This document shows, piece after piece, positions 1 to 5,302 of a stretch of 5,302 bases of DNA. The notes beneath the pieces were generated by a model that made no database searches, was not told the DNA's origin, and was given only the letters and a program-made list of their open reading frames with translations. The stretch lies in assembly GCA_025350985.1 (NCBI GenBank), contig JANXWU010000021.1:1-5302 (forward strand). Reading direction: 5' to 3'. The DNA is from Spartobacteria bacterium. Lineage in GTDB: Bacteria > Verrucomicrobiota > Verrucomicrobiia > Chthoniobacterales > Chthoniobacteraceae. A program made the position numbers and the translations under genes. Numbering within the stretch: position 1 is the stretch's first letter; each line of letters opens with the position of its first letter.

Positions 1-3052
<3,052 letters not shown>

Positions 3053-3109
3053 TCTGGAAATCAGAAACTCAGATTGGGTTTTTCTTTTCCTGAGTTCCTG
3101 AGTTCCAGA
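3053..3109. repeat. Imperfect inverted repeat (18 of 20 bp) in the leader of the VIT-family gene
   Basis: The arms are 3053-3072 and 3090-3109, pairing at 18 of 20 positions around a 17-nt pyrimidine-rich loop (3073-3089). Each arm is itself a degenerate direct repeat: the right arm contains ctgagttc twice, and the left arm has the related strings ggaaatcag and gaaactcag. The structure ends 13 nt before the transporter ATG, so in the mRNA it would sit directly upstream of the ribosome-binding region. It may be a regulatory hairpin or another member of a dispersed short-repeat family; the left arm contains tcagaaa, the unit of the tandem repeat in gcvP. A run of T within the loop rather than after the stem argues against a standard terminator. 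Confidence 0.7.
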
Positions 3110-3122
3110 TAACTTTTGAAAC

Positions 3123-3830
3123 ATGAACCAACCCCACACCCACGACCATCCCGAGCACCATTTCCGCGGCAGCGAAAATGTCCGCGACGTGGTCATCGGC
3201 ATGTCCGATGGACTCACCGTGCCCTTCGCGCTCGCCGCGGGTTTGGTCGGCGTCGCCGCGATCACCACGAAGATGATCGTCGCCGCCGGCTGCGCGGAAA
3301 TCGCCGCCGGCGCGATCGCGATGGGACTCGGCGGTTACCTTGCGGAAAAAAGCCGGCGCGAACACTTCGACAGCGAACTCAAGCGCGAATACCGCGAGAT
3401 CAAGGAACTGGAACAATGCGAGATCGACGAGACGCGCGAGGTTTTCGAAAAGTACGGGCTGGCCGACGCGGAGATCACGCCCATCGTCGAAGCGCTGCGG
3501 CGGCAGCCGGACAAGTGGGTGGATTTCATGATGCGCTTCGAACTCGGGCTCGAGCAGCCGGACGACGCCCGCGCGTGGGTCAGCGCCGCGACCATCGGCG
3601 CGAGCTACATCGTCGGCGGATTGATCCCGCTGAGTCCCTACATTTTTGCCACGCGCGCGCACTCCGCGCTGCTCGCGTCGATCTCGGTTACGCTGGTCGC
3701 GCTGCTCGCGTTTGGTTTTCTAAAAGGCAAGCTCACCGGCGCACCGCCCCTGCGCAGCGGCTTGCAGACGTGCCTGATCGGCGGCATCGCGGCCGCCGCG
3801 GCGTTCGGTCTGGCGCGGATGGTTTCGTGA
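3123..3830 (+). CDS. VIT1/CCC1-family Fe(II)/Mn(II) transporter
   Basis: This 235-residue membrane protein belongs to the vacuolar iron transporter family, which moves Fe2+ or Mn2+ out of the cytoplasm, probably by proton antiport. Layout: a His-rich N-terminus (HTHDHPEHH, residues 5-13); TM1 about 22-44 with the signature SDGLTVPFALAAGL; TM2 about 50-74 (AGAIAMGLGGYLAEKS); a cytosolic glutamate-rich helical domain about 77-145; then TM3 (about 150-172), TM4 (about 177-200) and TM5 (about 211-233). D29 and M67 match the conserved membrane-path Asp and Met of the plant VIT1 structure. E85, E89, E92, E95, E100 and E103, plus FMMRFELGLE (M136, M137, E140), match its cytosolic metal-binding domain. 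Family numbering is from memory. ATG at 3123 is the natural start; no Shine-Dalgarno precedes it. It stands alone, convergent with the toxin gene. Confidence 0.93.
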   Translation: MNQPHTHDHPEHHFRGSENVRDVVIGMSDGLTVPFALAAGLVGVAAITTKMIVAAGCAEIAAGAIAMGLGGYLAEKSRREHFDSELKREYREIKELEQCEIDETREVFEKYGLADAEITPIVEALRRQPDKWVDFMMRFELGLEQPDDARAWVSAATIGASYIVGGLIPLSPYIFATRAHSALLASISVTLVALLAFGFLKGKLTGAPPLRSGLQTCLIGGIAAAAAFGLARMVS

Positions 3831-3875
3831 GATCGGAGAAGCGCCAAAGTCGCCGCTCCGCGAAAGTTGTAAAAA

Positions 3876-4247
3876 TCAAATCAGATTCAACCCGTGTGAA
3901 ACGAACGGATGGAAATCCGCTCGGTTTCCTGTGGCCAGTTGCGCTCCACATCGCATGGCGACTGCGGCGATGAGGCAATCCGCCAGCGAGCGCGAGCGGC
4001 GTCCTGTCGCATTGAACAATTCCGCTGCCTGCTCCGCATCCGAGGGCAGCAACGGCTCCACCATTGGAAACAACGCCCTCATCAGCGCCCGGTCGTTCGC
4101 ATCCAGAGGCCCGCACAGAAACTCCGCCCAAGCGACCGTCGATACACTCAATGTCTCGCCCGCTTCAATCCAGCCCCGCAACAAAGTTTCCTGCGGTGTG
4201 TCGTGTTGAAGCGCGAGAATCAGGAAATTCGTGTCAAGATGAAGCAT
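3876..4247 (-). CDS. vapC: PIN-domain ribonuclease toxin (VapC-like)
   Basis: This 123-residue single-domain protein fits the usual VapC length. PIN toxins are Mg2+-dependent RNases that cut tRNA, rRNA or mRNA when their antitoxin is lost. The acidic active-site residues are visible: D5 in MLHLDTNFLI, E42 in VSTVAWAEFL, D90 in SLADCLIAAVA, and D111 near the C-terminal LATGNRADF string, so the active site looks complete. It starts 3 nt after the stop codon of the upstream antitoxin gene, a typical translationally coupled toxin-antitoxin arrangement. The nearest purine run (gagg) lies about 14 nt before the ATG, too far for a strong Shine-Dalgarno. The cellular target cannot be read from sequence. 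Confidence 0.88.
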   Translation of the reverse strand: MLHLDTNFLILALQHDTPQETLLRGWIEAGETLSVSTVAWAEFLCGPLDANDRALMRALFPMVEPLLPSDAEQAAELFNATGRRSRSLADCLIAAVAMRCGAQLATGNRADFHPFVSHGLNLI

Positions 4248-4250
4248 CGC

Positions 4251-4463
4251 TTAACGCCGCGCCTCGCGCACTGCGATTTGCCATGCGCGACTCTTGCGCG
4301 CATCCAGCGCCAGATGACCTTGCAACGTCTCCAGCGCCGCCAGCCGCGCATGTCCTGGCGCGCCGGGAGTTTCCAGCCGCGCGCGAAGATGCGCACAGAG
4401 AACTTCCTGTTCCTCGCGCGGCAAGGCATCTGCGGCGGCTTCGATTTCGGCGAGCGTGCTCAT
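4251..4463 (-). CDS. Probable antitoxin of the PIN toxin
   Basis: This small protein of 70 residues, highly charged with an Ala/Glu/Arg-rich composition, begins MSTLAEIEAAADALPREEQEVL. That N-terminus is typical of short antitoxin-like proteins paired with PIN toxins, where an N-terminal amphipathic helix and an EIEAA…LP motif are common. The remainder (LRARLETPGAPGHARLAAL, then a basic C-terminus ending VREARR) likely wraps and blocks the toxin. I see no clear AbrB, RHH or Phd DNA-binding motif, so autoregulation is uncertain. I chose the ATG at 4463 because the conserved-looking MSTLAEI starts there; the frame also has an ATG at 4499 whose extra 12 residues (MPPLGAHGLFFE) look like leader DNA. 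Its function is inferred mainly from its place 3 nt upstream of the toxin gene. Confidence 0.75.
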   Translation of the reverse strand: MSTLAEIEAAADALPREEQEVLCAHLRARLETPGAPGHARLAALETLQGHLALDARKSRAWQIAVREARR

Positions 4464-4701
4464 TTCAAAAAATAAACCATGCGCGCCGAGCGGTGGCAAG
4501 GTGGGGAAGCGGCGTTTCCGCGTTACTCTGCCGCTCTACGTCTGCACAAAAACATAAAGAAAGACGCAAACCGCCATTCTTGACTGGCATCTCTTTTTAG
4601 AAGTCGAACTTATTTGCCAATGCTCATTCTCCTTGTATCTTCGCCCTCCCTATTCCCCCGCAACAGGCTGGCCGTTTGGCCCGCCCGGGTGGGAAGGTAA
4701 A
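4464..4701. promoter_or_regulatory. Divergent intergenic region between antitoxin and rpsA
   Basis: This gene-free stretch should carry the toxin-antitoxin promoter (leftward) and the rpsA promoter and leader (rightward). A TTGACT at 4580-4585 resembles a -35 box for rpsA, but no convincing -10 follows at 16-18 nt. TTGCCA (4614-4619) with TTGTAT (4633-4638) is too tightly spaced. Near rpsA a small GC-rich hairpin can form (4680-4684 with 4689-4693, one G-T pair), followed by the purine run gggaagg (4691-4697). No operator palindrome for the antitoxin is evident. Confidence 0.35.
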
Positions 4702-4725
4702 ATGGCAACCGTGGCTGGCAGCTAA
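4702..4725 (+). CDS. Possible seven-codon leader ORF of rpsA
   Basis: An ATG at 4702 opens a tiny frame encoding MATVAGS and stops with TAA at 4723-4725, seven nucleotides before the rpsA ATG. It is preceded by the purine run gggaagg (4691-4697) with a 4-nt gap, the best Shine-Dalgarno-like sequence before any gene in the window. rpsA itself has none. Ribosomes ending here could reinitiate at rpsA, coupling the two. An ORF this short can easily arise by chance. Confidence 0.25.
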   Translation: MATVAGS

Positions 4726-4732
4726 GTTCATT

Positions 4733-5302
4733 ATGATCGAAATGGAAAAACTGATCGCGAAATCTCTTCGCGATTTTAAAGAAGGCAGCATCGTTAAAGG
4801 CCGCATCCTGGAAATTCGTCCGCGTGAAGTGCTCGTGGACATCGGCTACAAATCCGAAGGCGTGATCTCGCTGGGCGAGTTCGACGACGCGGACGCGGTG
4901 CAAATTGGCGACGAAATCGAAGTGCTCCTCGAGCGGCTCGAAAACGACGAGGGCATGGTCATTCTCTCGAAGGAAAAGGCCGCCTACAAACAGAACTGGG
5001 ACAAGATCGCCACGGTTTACAAAGAGGGCGGTCTCATCAAGGGCAAGGTCAAGGCCGTCGTCAAAGGCGGGCTCATCGTCAACATTGGCGTCGAGTCCTT
5101 TTTGCCGTCGTCGCAAATCGACGTCATCCCGCCGAAGGATCTCCAGCAATTTGTCGGCAAGACGTACGATTTCAAAATCGTCAAAATCAACGACGACCGG
5201 AAAAATGTCGTCCTCAGCCGCCGCGAAATCATCGAGGCGGAGCGGACCGAGAAGCGCCAGAAGTTCATGGACACGATCCAGATCGGCAACGTGGTCAAAG
5301 GC
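4733..5302 (+). CDS. rpsA: 30S ribosomal protein S1, 3' end outside window
   Basis: S1 binds mRNA on the 30S subunit and helps unstructured or Shine-Dalgarno-poor messages start translation. The visible 190 codons are about one third of a typical 550-590-residue protein. S1/OB-fold repeat 1 covers about residues 17-83 (EGSIVKGRILEIRPREVLVDIG, then KSEGVISLGEF). Repeat 2 covers about 99-170 (GGLIKGKVKAVVKGGLIVNIG, then ESFLPSSQID and KNVVLSRRE). A third repeat starts at 186 (IGNVVKG) and is cut by the window edge. The first two repeats in bacterial S1 bind the ribosome through S2; the later ones bind RNA. The ATG at 4733 gives MIEMEKLIAKS; a second in-frame ATG at 4742 is the alternative. No Shine-Dalgarno is seen at either, as is also known for E. 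coli rpsA. The frame runs to the window end without a stop. Confidence 0.95.
   Translation, partial: MIEMEKLIAKSLRDFKEGSIVKGRILEIRPREVLVDIGYKSEGVISLGEFDDADAVQIGDEIEVLLERLENDEGMVILSKEKAAYKQNWDKIATVYKEGGLIKGKVKAVVKGGLIVNIGVESFLPSSQIDVIPPKDLQQFVGKTYDFKIVKINDDRKNVVLSRREIIEAERTEKRQKFMDTIQIGNVVKG

Noticed and set aside
3835..3859. Possible terminator hairpin between the convergent transporter and toxin genes
   Set aside because: The stem pairs only 7 of 9 positions with an internal loop and no T-run follows on either strand.
3116..3973. Plus-strand frame of 285 codons overlapping the transporter
   Set aside because: A shifted frame of the VIT gene, arginine-rich and without domains; the 3123-3830 frame has clear family motifs.
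4464..4499. Upstream ATG extending the antitoxin by 12 residues
   Set aside because: The extension has no family-like sequence and the downstream MSTLAEIEAA start matches the expected N-terminus better.
4610..5149. Minus-strand frame of 179 codons
   Set aside because: Antisense to rpsA, whose S1 repeats are unmistakable on the plus strand.

Overview
The window is about 60% GC and densely coding. It holds the 5' 981 codons of a glycine decarboxylase gene (gcvP, minus strand), a vacuolar-iron-transporter (VIT/CCC1) family gene (plus), a two-gene PIN-domain toxin-antitoxin operon (minus), and the first 190 codons of ribosomal protein S1 (rpsA, plus). No gene here is diagnostic of a lineage. The full-length fused GcvP, a VIT protein with the plant-type metal-binding domain, short palindromic and heptamer repeats inside coding sequence, and the lack of Shine-Dalgarno sites at the main gene starts suggest a free-living bacterium of the PVC group, perhaps Verrucomicrobiota. 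That placement is an inference, not a result.

Layout. 1-2943 (minus): gcvP, open at the left edge. 2944-3122: a divergent intergenic region with a long imperfect hairpin at 3053-3109 just before the transporter. 3123-3830 (plus): VIT-family Fe/Mn transporter. 3831-3875: short convergent gap. 3876-4247 and 4251-4463 (minus): PIN toxin and its antitoxin, antitoxin first in transcription order. 4464-4732: divergent intergenic region, including a possible seven-codon leader ORF just ahead of rpsA. 4733-5302 (plus): rpsA, open at the right edge.

The most striking observation is inside gcvP. The linker that normally joins the two aminotransferase-fold halves of the P-protein has been replaced, in frame, by about 61 residues that read as an internal piece of an AAA+ ATPase. 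The piece runs from just after the Walker A helix, through an intact Walker B (FFDEAD), to the segment before sensor 1. Walker A is absent, so it cannot be a working ATPase alone. The same gene carries two other in-frame insertions made of repeat DNA: a REP-like palindromic element (2227-2304) and a 7-bp tandem repeat (521-552). The three account for roughly 60 extra residues over a typical GcvP, and all spare the catalytic regions.

The genes do not form one pathway. GcvP belongs to one-carbon/glycine metabolism, the VIT protein to metal homeostasis, the PIN pair to toxin-antitoxin biology and S1 to translation. None of the five main genes has a convincing Shine-Dalgarno sequence, which would fit S1-dependent or leaderless-like initiation.
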